Origin: Ascoidea rubescens DSM 1968
Lineage: Eukaryota > Ascomycota > Saccharomycetes > Ascoideales > Ascoideaceae
NCBI RefSeq assembly: GCF_001661345.1
Contig: NW_017962917.1
Location: 124,001-188,000, forward strand
Direction of reading: 5' to 3'
Length of the DNA stretch: 64,000 nucleotides
Made by a program: the position numbers and the translations under genes. Positions 30,103 to 40,428 of the stretch are shown piece by piece (within the stretch, counting starts at the first letter, position 1; each line of letters begins with the position of its first letter). A model generated the notes under the pieces. The model made no database searches, was not told where the DNA came from, and worked only from the letters and a program-made list of their open reading frames with translations.

Positions 30103-31086
30103 ATGATAGCTCCTCCTCCTCCTCAATACCTAAGCGCTGAAACTGTCAGCAGCGTAACAGGCTCAATATCAATAGCCTGTTGGATTATAGTATTCGCTCC
30201 ACAAATTTATGAAAATTTTATCCGACAAAGTGCTGAAGGATTATCCATGTCCTTTATTATATTATGGTTGTTAGGTGATGTATTCAACGTTGTTGGTTCG
30301 ATTTTACAAAATGTTTTGCCAACAATGATAATATTAGCAATTTACTATACCATAGCCGATTTAATTTTATTATTTCAATGTCTAAAATATAACAGATTGA
30401 ATGATCAAAGAAACCAGAATTTAGCTTTACAAAATGACACCTCCTCAATTCATTATTCTCCCGTAAATCCAATAAACGACGATGAAAACATAATACAAGA
30501 AGCGCTAATGGATAGTATATTAATTGGAAATAACAAAATAAATAAAACAAGAAAACTATTTTACAATTCCTTGATGATTTTCATTGTTTTTCTCTCGGGA
30601 ATTTTAGGCTATTTAGCATCTGGTAATAAACATAATGACAATAATAACAACGATGATAATAACAATAATGATAGCAATAATGGTGAAACCCAAATCAACT
30701 TGCTTGGACAAATATTTGGTTATCTATGTTCAATCTTATACCTTGGTTCACGAATTCCTCAGATATTATTGAATTTCAGAAGAAAATCTTGTGATGGAAT
30801 TTCGTTCATGTTTTTCTTATTCGCTTGTCTAGGTAATTTAACCTACTGTATAAGTATTCTAAGTGTCAACAACTCAATTAACTATATTATAATCAACCTA
30901 AGCTGGTTAATAGGCAGTGCTGGTACTTTATTATTAGATTTAATTATTTTTATTCAATTTTTTGTTTACTTTGATGAAAATGAAGCAGGAATAGAATTTG
31001 AAGATGAAGACTACGAAGTCAATCAGCAAGACATTAATATTCAGCAAATCGTTGCTAATCAAACTCAAATTTATGGCAGTATGTAG
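30103..31086 (+). CDS. PQ-loop vacuolar basic amino acid transporter (YPQ1/YPQ2/RTC2 family)
   Basis: 327 aa with seven predicted membrane segments in two PQ-loop repeats. Repeat 1 has IVFAPQIYENFIRQSAEGLSMSF (about 28-50) and repeat 2 has GSRIPQILLNFRRKSCDGISFMF (about 216-238); the paired P-Q dipeptides and the S-x-(E/D)-G-(L/I)-S ending are diagnostic. An N/D-rich loop (about 177-200) separates the halves. Yeast Ypq1, Ypq2 and Rtc2 move lysine/arginine across the vacuolar membrane, as PQLC2 does in lysosomes. I cannot tell which of the three this is; a single ancestral gene is plausible. The 5' side is the long shared intergenic region with SDH1. Confidence 0.85.
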   Translation: MIAPPPPQYLSAETVSSVTGSISIACWIIVFAPQIYENFIRQSAEGLSMSFIILWLLGDVFNVVGSILQNVLPTMIILAIYYTIADLILLFQCLKYNRLNDQRNQNLALQNDTSSIHYSPVNPINDDENIIQEALMDSILIGNNKINKTRKLFYNSLMIFIVFLSGILGYLASGNKHNDNNNNDDNNNNDSNNGETQINLLGQIFGYLCSILYLGSRIPQILLNFRRKSCDGISFMFFLFACLGNLTYCISILSVNNSINYIIINLSWLIGSAGTLLLDLIIFIQFFVYFDENEAGIEFEDEDYEVNQQDINIQQIVANQTQIYGSM

Positions 31087-31497
31087 AACGTATAGTATAA
31101 TAAACTTGGTTTAACAACTAATTTTATAAATCTAAAGTAAAATGCAACATCTTTTATGATTGTCTATCCTGAATTGCAAAGTAATAATCGAATTACTGTT
31201 GACAAAATTCAAAAACATTAGCAGTCGAAAAAAACAATTCGCACAGAATCACAAACTTGCTGTGAATCACAAACTTGGTGTAGTTCTATCAGGCTTGTGA
31301 GAATATAAAAACAAGCACTGATCCATCACAACTTCACAGCAATTGATTTCAACTAATAACCTTTCTTTTTTGGTAGCTTTATCAGTTACTTCGTCCAATA
31401 TTTGTGATCAATTATCAAACTCCCTTCTCATCTCCAGTCCAACCTCTGCTCTCAATTAACATACAGTTTTAATCAAATACTTCTGCGCAGACGAAAA
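31087..31497. other. Intergenic before the NTPase relic
   Basis: 411 bp. A 14-bp direct repeat GAATCACAAACTTG occurs at 31246-31259 and 31264-31277, followed by a TATA-like AATATAAAA near 31302. It looks like a former promoter of the downstream relic. No gene seen. Confidence 0.5.
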
Positions 31498-34292
31498 ATG
31501 GTATCTCTTCAAAATATTAATAATGCAATTCAAGAAACAAACATTTTCATAGACTGGAAAGGGCAAAATTTTGAAGAACTATTAATAACAAACAATGTCA
31601 GTCAGCATCTGGCATTGGAAGTAATATCTCTCTTAATAATTTGGAAGAAGCGTTCATCAGCAAACTCCAACCACTAATTGACAAAAATGGTAAGGCAGTT
31701 GAGGTTGATCTTTTATTCAAGACATTACTAAATTACTCAAAATCATATTACTTAAAAAAGGAAATTGAATATAATTACTGCAGCATTGTAAATCTGTCCA
31801 TGACCGGCAAAAGTCGCCTAATTAAAGAAGTAATTCCATATTTTAAACATTGGATATATTTTTGTTACAGACAACCTGGGTCAAGTGGATATCCAAATTC
31901 ACGATTTGCAAGAGCCATCAATCATTTAATTGAACAAAAACACAAAATAACACTGAGAGAATCTTTGAATAGTTGCTTTGAATTTACAATTTTAATTGCC
32001 ATATTTTGTCAAGTAACCCAACCGGAAACTTTTCAAGAGGTTTGGCTCGACAGCTCTGAAATTGACGCTGAAAGATTTGTTCACTATTGTCTCATCGTGG
32101 CATTAAAAAATAAGTTACAAAAAAAGCCAGTATATTTTGAAACTATTAAAAAAGAATACAAAACTTTGGTCGATTTTTTAAATGATGCTCTTATAAATCG
32201 GAGCACCAATAACAACGTTATTGAAGAATTGAATAGACTGTTGTATGTGATGATCAAAGACAAAATTCAGTCTCAAAAAAAACGGAAGTTGATTGAAATT
32301 TTATTTGTATTTGACGAATCTGATATACTTTTTGAAAACCAAATTTTTGTTAAAAGTTCTGCTGAAACAGTCAGTTTCTTTAGAGGTTTTCGGTCTGCCC
32401 TTCAAAATATTGGTAAAAACATTCGTATATTTGGTGTGTTGTTAAGCACAAACAGTAAAATGAGTGAACTTGCCCCAACACCAGTAAGAGATGCTTCATT
32501 GCGAAATTCAATTAAACGAGTAATCAATCCCATAATCGAAATTCCATATGCATTTGACATTTTCAAGTCATTATACAATCCAACTTTATCACCAAGTACG
32601 TCGTATAATTTGATGTGCTTTGGTCGCCCAATGTGGTATCATTATCACAATTCATCTCTGCTAGAGTTCTCTAGAATTATTGAAATTGCTGTCCAAAAAC
32701 TAACAAAAGTAGATGGGGCTAGAGATCCCAATTACAGAAGTTTAAGTGGGTTGGAACACTAGAATATTAAAGCAGTTGCTTCCCAAATGTTAGCTCTCCC
32801 CATTCGAACATTAACAGATAAGGTTGAATTATTTGTGGCAGATCATATGGCAATTCTAACTAATATCGGAAATGGCAGAGAAGATTTGTTAGCTGAATAT
32901 AGACCTGAACCAGTTCTTGCACTTGCAGCACATAGGTTTGCGGATAATTATCCATTATTTTTTGACAAACTTTTTAAAATAATAAAGTTTTTTGATGCTG
33001 GAGATGCTGGCGAAATTGCTGCTCAAATTATTATTCTTCAGATTATCAAAACATTAAAAAATAATTTTTCAGATGCTGGCAATTTTGAAGTCACAGTAAA
33101 ATCTTTCCTACAATCAATGAAGGTTAATGTCTCTGCAGTGCAGAAAGATATATTATTGGGACTTATATATCTAATTCAATTTGATGGCAAAAACGATCTG
33201 TTGAAATATGAAGACCTTTCTTATTTTTACCGTAGAGGCACTGGTATTTTGTTAAAAAANNNNNNNNNNNNNNNNNNNNNNNNNNNNNNNNNNNNNNNNN
33301 NNNNNNNNNNNNNNNNNNNNNNNNNNNNNNNNNNNNNNNNNNNNNNNNNNNNNNNNNNNNNNNNNNNNNNNNNNNNNNNNNNNNNNNNNNNNNNNNNNNN
33401 NNNNNNNNNNNNNNNNNNNNNNNNNNNNNNNNNNNNNNNNNNNNNNNNNNNNNNNNNNNNNNNNNNNNNNNNNNNNNNNNNNNNNNNNNNNNNNNNNNNN
33501 NNNNNNNNNNNNNNNNNNNNNNNNNNNNNNNNNNNNNNNNNNNNNNNNNNNNNNNNNNNNNNNNNNNNNNNNNNNNNNNNNNNNNNNNNNNNNNNNNNNN
33601 NNNNNNNNNNNNNNNNNNNNNNNNNNNNNNNNNNNNNNNNNNNNNNNNNNNNNNNNNNNNNNNNNNNNNNNNNNNNNNNNNNNNNNNNNNNNNNNNNNNN
33701 NNNNNNNNNNNNNNNNNNNNNNNNNNNNNNNNNNNNNNNNNNNNNNNNNNNNNNNNNNNNNNNNNNNNNNNNNNNNNNNNNNNNNNNNNNNNNNNNNNNN
33801 NNNNNNNNNNNNNNNNNNNNNNNNNNNNNNNNNNNNNNNNNNNNNNNNNNNNNNNNNNNNNNNNNNNNNNNNNNNNNNNNNNNNNNNNNNNNNNNNNNNN
33901 NNNNNNNNNNNNNNNNNNNNNNNNNNNNNNNNNNNNNNNNNNNNNNNNNNNNNNNNNNNNNNNNNNNNNNNNNNNNNNNNNNNNNNNNNNNNNNNNNNNN
34001 NNNNNNNNNNNNNNNNNNNNNNNNNNNNNNNNNNNNNNNNNNNNNNNNNNNNNNNNNNNNNNNNNNNNNNNNNNNNNNNNNNNNNNNNNNNNNNNNNNNN
34101 NNNNNNNNNNNNNNNNGAGTAATTATGCGTCAAAGAGCTGTTCATATTACTTCTGAGATTATATTCAAGAAATCAGAACTCAAAGGAAAGTTGCTAGAGA
34201 GTTGCGTAAGGGAGGTTGCAGAGTTTGAATTGACTTTAATAAAAGAAGCCTTTGATGGAGATTTTGAAGAAGGCCATAAAAAGATTGCCTGA
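31498..34292 (+). pseudogene. Crinkler-type P-loop NTPase relic, broken and interrupted by an assembly gap
   Basis: A coding relic beginning near the ATG at 31498. The parts seen are an N-terminal helical segment, a P-loop-like TGKSRL stretch followed by a GYPNSRFARA segment, a Walker-B-like ILFVFDESD, and a FFRGFRSALQ...RIFGVLLSTNSKMSELAP block ending in a GRPMWYH segment. This order (TGKSRL, FDE-D, FR.L, STxSK.xx.xP) resembles the NTPase module of fungal/oomycete crinkler (CRN/CR-type) proteins and the large fungal families related to them. The reading frame appears broken in about two places besides the gap, so it is treated as a fossil. Age looks moderate, since long stretches still read well. 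Family call by pattern only. Confidence 0.45.
33260..34116. other. Assembly gap (857 N)
   Basis: A run of 857 undetermined bases inside the NTPase relic. The true size and content are unknown; a repeat or collapsed paralogue may lie here. Confidence 1.
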
Positions 34293-34319
34293 TACTATAT
34301 CTGAACACTGAATCATTGA

Positions 34320-35520
34320 GGAGTAACCTGAGAGAGGCCAAAGGTTTATTTTCTCTGTTACTGATCATAAACGAATTAACTCATATGAAAATACTAAATT
34401 TATGTTTCAATGACAACTTAGAAATTGTTGGGAATTTGGATATTTTGATTAATTTTAAAAACTTGCACATCAGTTGGTGTAGAATCAAGACAATTTTTCT
34501 TTCATTTTCAAAACCAAAACTCTTTAAGTATTAGATTTTAATAAAAGTATGATAACCAGAAGTTCAACTGCATTTAATAGCTTGAAAATTTTGAACCAGT
34601 TAAATACAAATAACAATTTAATTGACAAAATTGAAAATATTGAAAATATTGAGAAATTAAAAAATCTATAAACCTTTTTTATTTCAGGTAACAAAATTAG
34701 TGCAATTAAAAATGAAAGTGATAATCTGAATGTTTGTATATTGAATTTTAATTTATAATCTTGTTTGGTAGAGGGAAATATCAAGAAAATCAAAACTTTT
34801 GATAAGTCAGTCAATCTAGAAAACCTTCAGTTAAATAATAATAAAATCACGAAAATTCAGGATCTAGATGAGTTGATCAATTCAAACACAATTTCGTTCC
34901 ACAACAATAATATTAGAAAAATTGAAAATTTTAATTATTAAACAGATCTCCAAGGGTTGTTTATTGCACAAGATCAAATGACAAGGCTTCAGAATTTGAG
35001 TGGGTTAGTCAATTTAGAGAAACCAATGATATATGGAAATATGATTGCCAAAATTGAAAATTCGGGTTAGTTAACTAAGCTCAAAAATTGAAGCTGTTTA
35101 ATTGTGGTATTTACGAAATTGAAAACCTGAAAAAGCTGGTTAATTTGAATTTGGTAATCTTAGGAAATAATAATATAATCGAAATAAAAAATATAAGTTA
35201 TTTGAAACACTTTACCACTTTAGAATTGTACGATAATAAATTGACAAAGATTGAGAATCCGGAGGGATCTGGAAAGATAAATCAACTAAATCATAATCAC
35301 AATGCAATTTCTAAAATAGAAAGACATGTTGCATTTATCTGGAAATGAAATTATTCTGGCTGGTCAAAAGTTTCAGAATGAGTTGAGGAAGTTTGATGGA
35401 AGATTTATTAAGAAGATTTGGATAGACAAGGCAAGTGCAAATGCTTCATTTTCGGCTGAACTTAAACTGATTATTAAAAATTTCCAGCACCTTTTCATCC
35501 TTTGGCAAGGTAAATGGTGA
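34320..35520 (+). pseudogene. SDS22-like leucine-rich-repeat pseudogene
   Basis: Across the plus-strand frames there are at least eight LRRs of the 22-residue SDS22 type: LQLNNNKITKIQDLDELIN, ISFHNNNIRKIENF, MIYGNMIAKIENSG, LVILGNNNIIEIKNISYL, LELYDNKLTKIEN and others. SDS22 is the nuclear protein phosphatase 1 regulator (about 340 aa in yeast), and the relic has about the right size. It is interrupted by stops (for example at 34532-34534, and in-frame TAA/TAG near 34670, 34756, 34939 and 35067) and by frame changes, so it cannot make a whole LRR protein. It follows the NTPase relic on the same strand and may be a dead duplicate of SDS22 or an LRR gene of another family such as the F-box/LRR type found at 46.3-48 kb. 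Confidence 0.65.
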
Positions 35521-35891
35521 TAGCACTAATAAATAGCTGGGTATTGACTGGACGACAACCTCCTAATCGCATTTTAACACTAGAAAGAAAGAACAATACT
35601 TTTCTTTGATCTTTTTCTTTATCTTAAAACTGAACCCACCGAAGTGGTAACAGAAATATCATGCATGCTGAGCCTGATTATGCACAGTCCGGATAATCAC
35701 TGCATGGATCTCAGTTGACCCTTAATCATCACGTGCACAAGTTTTTTTCTAAGGAAAAATTTATTTCAAATCAGAGGATGAGATTTGGTTCCTCCTTTGA
35801 TTCATCACCACAGCTATAAAAAGCATCTATTTTCTTTTCAATCAATTCTTAGTATTAAATATTCTACCCATATCTATTTGTTTTTTCTAAA
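35521..35891. promoter_or_regulatory. NUP116 upstream region
   Basis: 371 bp with a CACGTG box at 35730-35735, an inverted CCGAAGTGG-like segment near 35640 and AT-rich sequence before the ATG. No gene seen. Confidence 0.4.
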
Positions 35892-38800
35892 ATGTTTTCT
35901 ACTTCAACATTTGGAGGATTTGGCTCCAGTAACAACACTTTTGGAAATACAAACAACACCGCCAGTGGTGGGTTATTTGGCTCCAACAACAATACAAACA
36001 CCAATAAGAGCATCTTTGGAGGCTTTGGGGGCAACACCTCGAACAATCCCAATAACTCCTCAGGTGGTTTGTTTGGATCCAACAGTGCCAACAATTCCAC
36101 CTCAAACAATCTTTTTAATTCCTCTAACTCAAACAGTGGTGGGCTATTTGGTTCAAATAATACCAATTTATCTCCCTTCAGTTTAAATAATAATAACAAT
36201 ACCAATACCCTGTCCACGGGCTTATTTGGAAATGCGAATAATAGCAATAACACTACTAGTGGAACATCTTTAAAACCATTTGAATCTTTTATTGAAAAAG
36301 ATGTAACAGGCTCAACTAATGTATTTCAAAGTATTACTGCAATGCCAGAATACAAGAACTATTCTTTTGAAGAATTAAGATTCCAAGATTACTCTCAAAA
36401 TAGAAGATTTGGCACAAATAACAATAATAACAATTCAAATTCAATTTTTGGCTCGGGGAACAATTCAACTTCTAATAATCTATTTGGTAACAACAATAAT
36501 AACAGCACCGTTTTTGGCTCCTCGAATAATACAGCTGGTGCTGGCTTATTTGGAAACTCAAACAATAATACCGGTGGTTTATTTGGGAACACCAACAACA
36601 ATTCAGCTTTTGGTTCATTTGGTAATAATAATAATAATAATAACACCTCAAATAATTTGTTTGGCGGTTCAAAGACAAACTCATCGTTTGGCACTGGATT
36701 TGGAACAAATAATAATACCAACAATGTTGGTGGTATCTTTGGTAATAACAACAATAATGCATCTGGCACTGGTTTATTTGGAAACAACAACAACCCTACT
36801 ACTGGAGGTGGTCTATTCAGAAGTAATACCAATAATACTAACAATAGTGGTGGTTTGTTTGGAAATACTAACAACGCAAATGCCGGAGGTGGTTTATTTG
36901 GGAATAATAGCAACACTAATACTGGAGGTGGTTTATTTGGTAACAATAACAATAATGCCACTGGAGGCGGTTTATTTGGCAATACCGCCAATAATAATAC
37001 TAATAACGCTGGGGGTGGAATTTTTGGAAATACAAATAATTCCACTTCTGGTAATTTATTTGGAAATAACAATAATAACACTTCTGGTGGCTTATTTGGA
37101 AACAAAAATAATAATACATCTGGAGGTGTTTTTGGTAATACTAACAATACTTCCAACAATTTATTTGCTAACAACGCTAATAATAATACCACTGGAGGTT
37201 TTTTTAGCAGTAAACCTAGTCCATCTGGCGGTTTATTTGGCAATAACAATAACAATAACGCTTTCAACTCTTTTTCAAATAATAACAGCAATACTACTGG
37301 CTCTGGTCTTTTTTCCAATAACAACAATAATGCCGGTGGCTTATTTGGTAATAAAACCAATACTTCTAGTGGTGGTTTATTTGGGAATAATAGCAACACT
37401 AATACTGGAGGTGGTTTATTTGGTAACAATAACAATAATGCCACTGGAGGCGGTTTATTTGGTAACAACAACAATAATGCCACTGGAAACTTATTTAATA
37501 CCAATTCAAATACTAACACCTCAACTGGTTTAACTGGAAATCTTTTCAACACAAATAATAATAACACTAATTCAAATGCTTTTTCCGCTGGAGGTAGCTT
37601 ATTCAACAATAACAATCAAAATAAAGGTGGTCTTTTTTCAAACACTACAAATAACACTGGAGGTGGGTTGTTTAATAAAGGTAATGGTCTTTTTAATAAC
37701 AATAATCAAAGCGGTGGGCTCTTTAATAATAACAACCAAAATAAACCAGGTCTTTTTAACAATACACAAAATAATCAAAATCTTAATGGAGGTCTTTTTA
37801 ATAACAATAATAACAATAACACCGGTCTATTTCAAAATGGTAATCTAAATAACAATTCCACCAATTTATTTAATAACAACACTAGTAGTTCTAATAATTT
37901 ATTTAATAATAATAATGCTAATAATAATGGTATTTTTGGTAACGGCAATTTTAACAATAATATATTGGGCAATAACATGAATCAATTGCAATCACAACCA
38001 CAACAGCAATCATTGGTCAATCAGGAATCTCATTTAACTTCTTTTTTCTCCAATCCCGATTTTTATAAGCTCATCACCCCAGAACTAAAAGAAACTTTAC
38101 CATATGCATCCGTGATTGGGAAAACTAAGATTCCTAACAGTTCGTCTACTATTGTTTCCAGTGATATTTTATCATTTGTTCCTTTATTGGAATCAAATGA
38201 TATTAAAGCAAGTGTTTTTAATGGAAGCAATAATAAAATTATAGCAAGTAAATTAGCTAACGCTAAAATTGACGATGTTATTCAACGCACTTTCATTAAT
38301 TCTGAAGATTCAAAAGCTTTAATTATTAAAAAGTCCAAAAAACCATTGGATTTCAGTTCAGAAAAAAAGATTGTTTCTTTATCAAACTCAAAACCTAAAG
38401 AAATTGAATATCAAAATGGAAAACTTTCCAATTCTCATGATAAAGAAGGGAATGATACTAATGCTCAAAATCTTGAGAATGGTATCACTGAGAAAGCTCC
38501 AAACTTTAAATCAAGTACTGATAAAGAAAATTTAATTACTGACGAAGATGGCTATTGGTGCTCTCCCTCAATTAATGAACTCAATGAGCTATCTTTAATG
38601 AAGTTACTTTCAGTTGAAAATTTCACTGTTGGGCGTAAAGGATATGGTAAAATCGAGTTTAAAGTTCCTGTTGATCTTTCGGTGTTTTCATCATATTCTG
38701 AGATTGCTGGAAACAAAATCGTATTCAGTAAACAAGCATGTAATGTTTATCCAAACGAAGATGAAAAACCACCCGTTGGTGAAGGATTTAATGTTCCTGC

Positions 38801-38972
38801 AAGAGTCACCCTTGAGAATTGTTTTCCAGTTTTGAGCAAAGAAATCATTACTGATCCAACCCACCCAATTGTCAAACCTCATATTACCAAATTACATTTA
38901 ATGAAAAACACCAAATTTGAAAGTTATGATCCAGTTTCTGGCGTTTGGTCTTTTTCAATTGAACATGTCTAG
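35892..38972 (+). CDS. NUP116: GLFG nucleoporin Nup116 (Nup98 family)
   Basis: 1026 aa. An N-terminal GLFG-repeat region (about 1-700) with dozens of GLFG/GGLFG cores in N/T-rich spacers is interrupted at about 122-175 by a Gle2-binding (GLEBS) motif: FQSITAMPEYKNYSFEELR followed by QDYSQNRR. In S. cerevisiae only Nup116 of the three GLFG paralogues has GLEBS, so this is the Nup116/Nup98 type. The C-terminal NPC-anchoring autoproteolytic-fold domain (about 883-1026) has DGYWCSPSINEL, FTVGRKGYGKIEF and the ending GVWSFSIEHV. The protein stops at this end with no HFS cleavage site or Nup96-like extension, as in Nup100/Nup116 and unlike Nup145. It forms the permeability barrier and aids mRNA export. 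Confidence 0.9.
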   Translation: MFSTSTFGGFGSSNNTFGNTNNTASGGLFGSNNNTNTNKSIFGGFGGNTSNNPNNSSGGLFGSNSANNSTSNNLFNSSNSNSGGLFGSNNTNLSPFSLNNNNNTNTLSTGLFGNANNSNNTTSGTSLKPFESFIEKDVTGSTNVFQSITAMPEYKNYSFEELRFQDYSQNRRFGTNNNNNNSNSIFGSGNNSTSNNLFGNNNNNSTVFGSSNNTAGAGLFGNSNNNTGGLFGNTNNNSAFGSFGNNNNNNNTSNNLFGGSKTNSSFGTGFGTNNNTNNVGGIFGNNNNNASGTGLFGNNNNPTTGGGLFRSNTNNTNNSGGLFGNTNNANAGGGLFGNNSNTNTGGGLFGNNNNNATGGGLFGNTANNNTNNAGGGIFGNTNNSTSGNLFGNNNNNTSGGLFGNKNNNTSGGVFGNTNNTSNNLFANNANNNTTGGFFSSKPSPSGGLFGNNNNNNAFNSFSNNNSNTTGSGLFSNNNNNAGGLFGNKTNTSSGGLFGNNSNTNTGGGLFGNNNNNATGGGLFGNNNNNATGNLFNTNSNTNTSTGLTGNLFNTNNNNTNSNAFSAGGSLFNNNNQNKGGLFSNTTNNTGGGLFNKGNGLFNNNNQSGGLFNNNNQNKPGLFNNTQNNQNLNGGLFNNNNNNNTGLFQNGNLNNNSTNLFNNNTSSSNNLFNNNNANNNGIFGNGNFNNNILGNNMNQLQSQPQQQSLVNQESHLTSFFSNPDFYKLITPELKETLPYASVIGKTKIPNSSSTIVSSDILSFVPLLESNDIKASVFNGSNNKIIASKLANAKIDDVIQRTFINSEDSKALIIKKSKKPLDFSSEKKIVSLSNSKPKEIEYQNGKLSNSHDKEGNDTNAQNLENGITEKAPNFKSSTDKENLITDEDGYWCSPSINELNELSLMKLLSVENFTVGRKGYGKIEFKVPVDLSVFSSYSEIAGNKIVFSKQACNVYPNEDEKPPVGEGFNVPARVTLENCFPVLSKEIITDPTHPIVKPHITKLHLMKNTKFESYDPVSGVWSFSIEHV
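36888..36979 (+). repeat. 92-bp exact direct repeat, copy 1 (NUP116)
   Basis: Identical over 92 bp to 37371-37462, in the same reading frame, spanning about three GLFG units. Confidence 0.9.
37371..37462 (+). repeat. 92-bp exact direct repeat, copy 2 (NUP116)
   Basis: Second copy, starting 483 bp downstream (161 codons, so the phase is kept). It suggests recent duplication or gene conversion inside the GLFG region. Confidence 0.9.
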
Positions 38973-39381
38973 AACAAATTCCAACTTATTTTTGGTTTTT
39001 ATTCTCATATTTCCATTTCCCATTTCTCGTTCTCACTTTTGTCCCCATTGTCTCTGGTGTTCCTAATGTCTCTTCAATTACTTATTTCATCGATACTCCC
39101 TGTACTCTTTTTATACTCTTCTTGTTCTTTTATTGTATAACATACATATCAGTTATAAATAGATCCGTAGCGATATATTCATATAGTGATATAAATACTT
39201 GTTTGTTTCTTGATATACTTATATAGCCACATAACATATACTCAATAAACAACCCCCTATCCAATTTGCTGTGATCAGGCTGATATTTTTGTAGTTTTTG
39301 AACCAGCTTTGAGCGACTTTTTTTTGCACTTTTCTTTTGGTGTTTCTTTTGGTGTTTCTTGTGTAACACACCTCTGAAACG
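38973..39381. other. Intergenic NUP116 - DUF218 gene
   Basis: 409 bp, AT-rich, with pyrimidine-rich 3'-UTR-like sequence to about 39120 and a short TTTTGGTGTTTCT direct repeat near 39335-39360 just before the next ATG. No gene seen. Confidence 0.55.
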
Positions 39382-40428
39382 ATGCGTAAACAAATGGATC
39401 TTGGGCAGTTGCAGAAATACTTGAAGTATGCTTTGGCTCTTTCCATTGTGATGATCCTATGCTTTCTAAGTTCTTTTTTGTACCTTTCTTCTCCAGTAGA
39501 GGCAGCAGAGGCAGTAGTGACTGATAAAGTACTGATGTCCAGCGCTGGCAGCTCTTTTTCCATTAGTTTACCAATGAATGAGATATTTTCCAGGCATATG
39601 AATTCGAAGAAATACTCTCAGATCAGTCGATTAATCATTCTTCCCTGTCATGCTATTTACAAAGGCTTTGGTGCAGGCGATTCACACGTCGATTGGTATA
39701 TGGAGGACTTTCAGAAACAAAGCAACGACAATGAAGTGTGGTTGTTGCAAATAGAAAGGGCTTTGGATCTTCTTCAGGCTAGTAAAGGATCAATTTTAAT
39801 AATATCTGGTGGCAAGACAAAGAAAAACATTGGTCCAATATCTGAGGCATTTAGTTATTTCAATTTGATAGCGCAGAACAATTTGCTACAGAACAACGAA
39901 AACTTGATTAATAGAATTTTAGTAGAGGAATACGCCAGAGATTCTTTTGAAAACCTTTTGTTTTCCATTGCAAGATTTAATGAAGCTACAAACAGTTATC
40001 CTTCAAAAATCACCATTATTGGATACGATTTCAAGAAAAGAAGATTTTTAGATAATCATGTCAAGGCACTAAGGTTTCCCATTGAAAATGTCAATTACAT
40101 AGGAATTGATCCTAGTCTTGTTCATGATGCTGATGACAATCATGACAACGAAAGATCAATCTCAATGAATGAAAAATTTGTTCAAGAATTAAATCAATTA
40201 GAATATGAAAATGCGGTTCGGCTATTTGAAGAGGATCCTTTTGGTTGTGGAGAAAAATTAATGAGAAAAAAAATCAAAAGAAATCCTTACAATTCGATCC
40301 ATCCTTACTATATATCAAATCCAGTATTATATCCCTTGTTAAATTATTGCGATCTATCTTCAAGGTTATCAGACTCTCAGCTATTTGCTAATATTCCATG
40401 GGCCAAAAATACAAAACTAAGCAGATAG
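39382..40428 (+). CDS. DUF218/YdcF-like single-pass membrane protein
   Basis: 348 aa. A short basic N-terminus and one membrane segment at about 17-37 (LALSIVMILCFLSSFLYL) anchor a soluble domain. That domain has DUF218 landmarks: RLIILPCHAIYKG (about 83-95), QIERALDLLQASKGSILIISGGKT (about 123-146), EAFSYF, ILVEEYARDSFENLLFSIARF (about 178-198) and KITIIGYDFKKRRFLDNHVKAL (about 207-228). DUF218 proteins share a SAM-binding-like Rossmann fold; fungal members are largely uncharacterised, so no reaction is assigned. The first ATG is used. Its stop overlaps the stop of the convergent ABC transporter gene by 12 bp. Confidence 0.75.
   Translation: MRKQMDLGQLQKYLKYALALSIVMILCFLSSFLYLSSPVEAAEAVVTDKVLMSSAGSSFSISLPMNEIFSRHMNSKKYSQISRLIILPCHAIYKGFGAGDSHVDWYMEDFQKQSNDNEVWLLQIERALDLLQASKGSILIISGGKTKKNIGPISEAFSYFNLIAQNNLLQNNENLINRILVEEYARDSFENLLFSIARFNEATNSYPSKITIIGYDFKKRRFLDNHVKALRFPIENVNYIGIDPSLVHDADDNHDNERSISMNEKFVQELNQLEYENAVRLFEEDPFGCGEKLMRKKIKRNPYNSIHPYYISNPVLYPLLNYCDLSSRLSDSQLFANIPWAKNTKLSR

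Noticed and set aside
36395-37615. 406-codon minus-strand ORF across NUP116
   Set aside because: A shadow of the GLFG repeats: Leu/Pro-rich reading of the N/G-rich sense strand.
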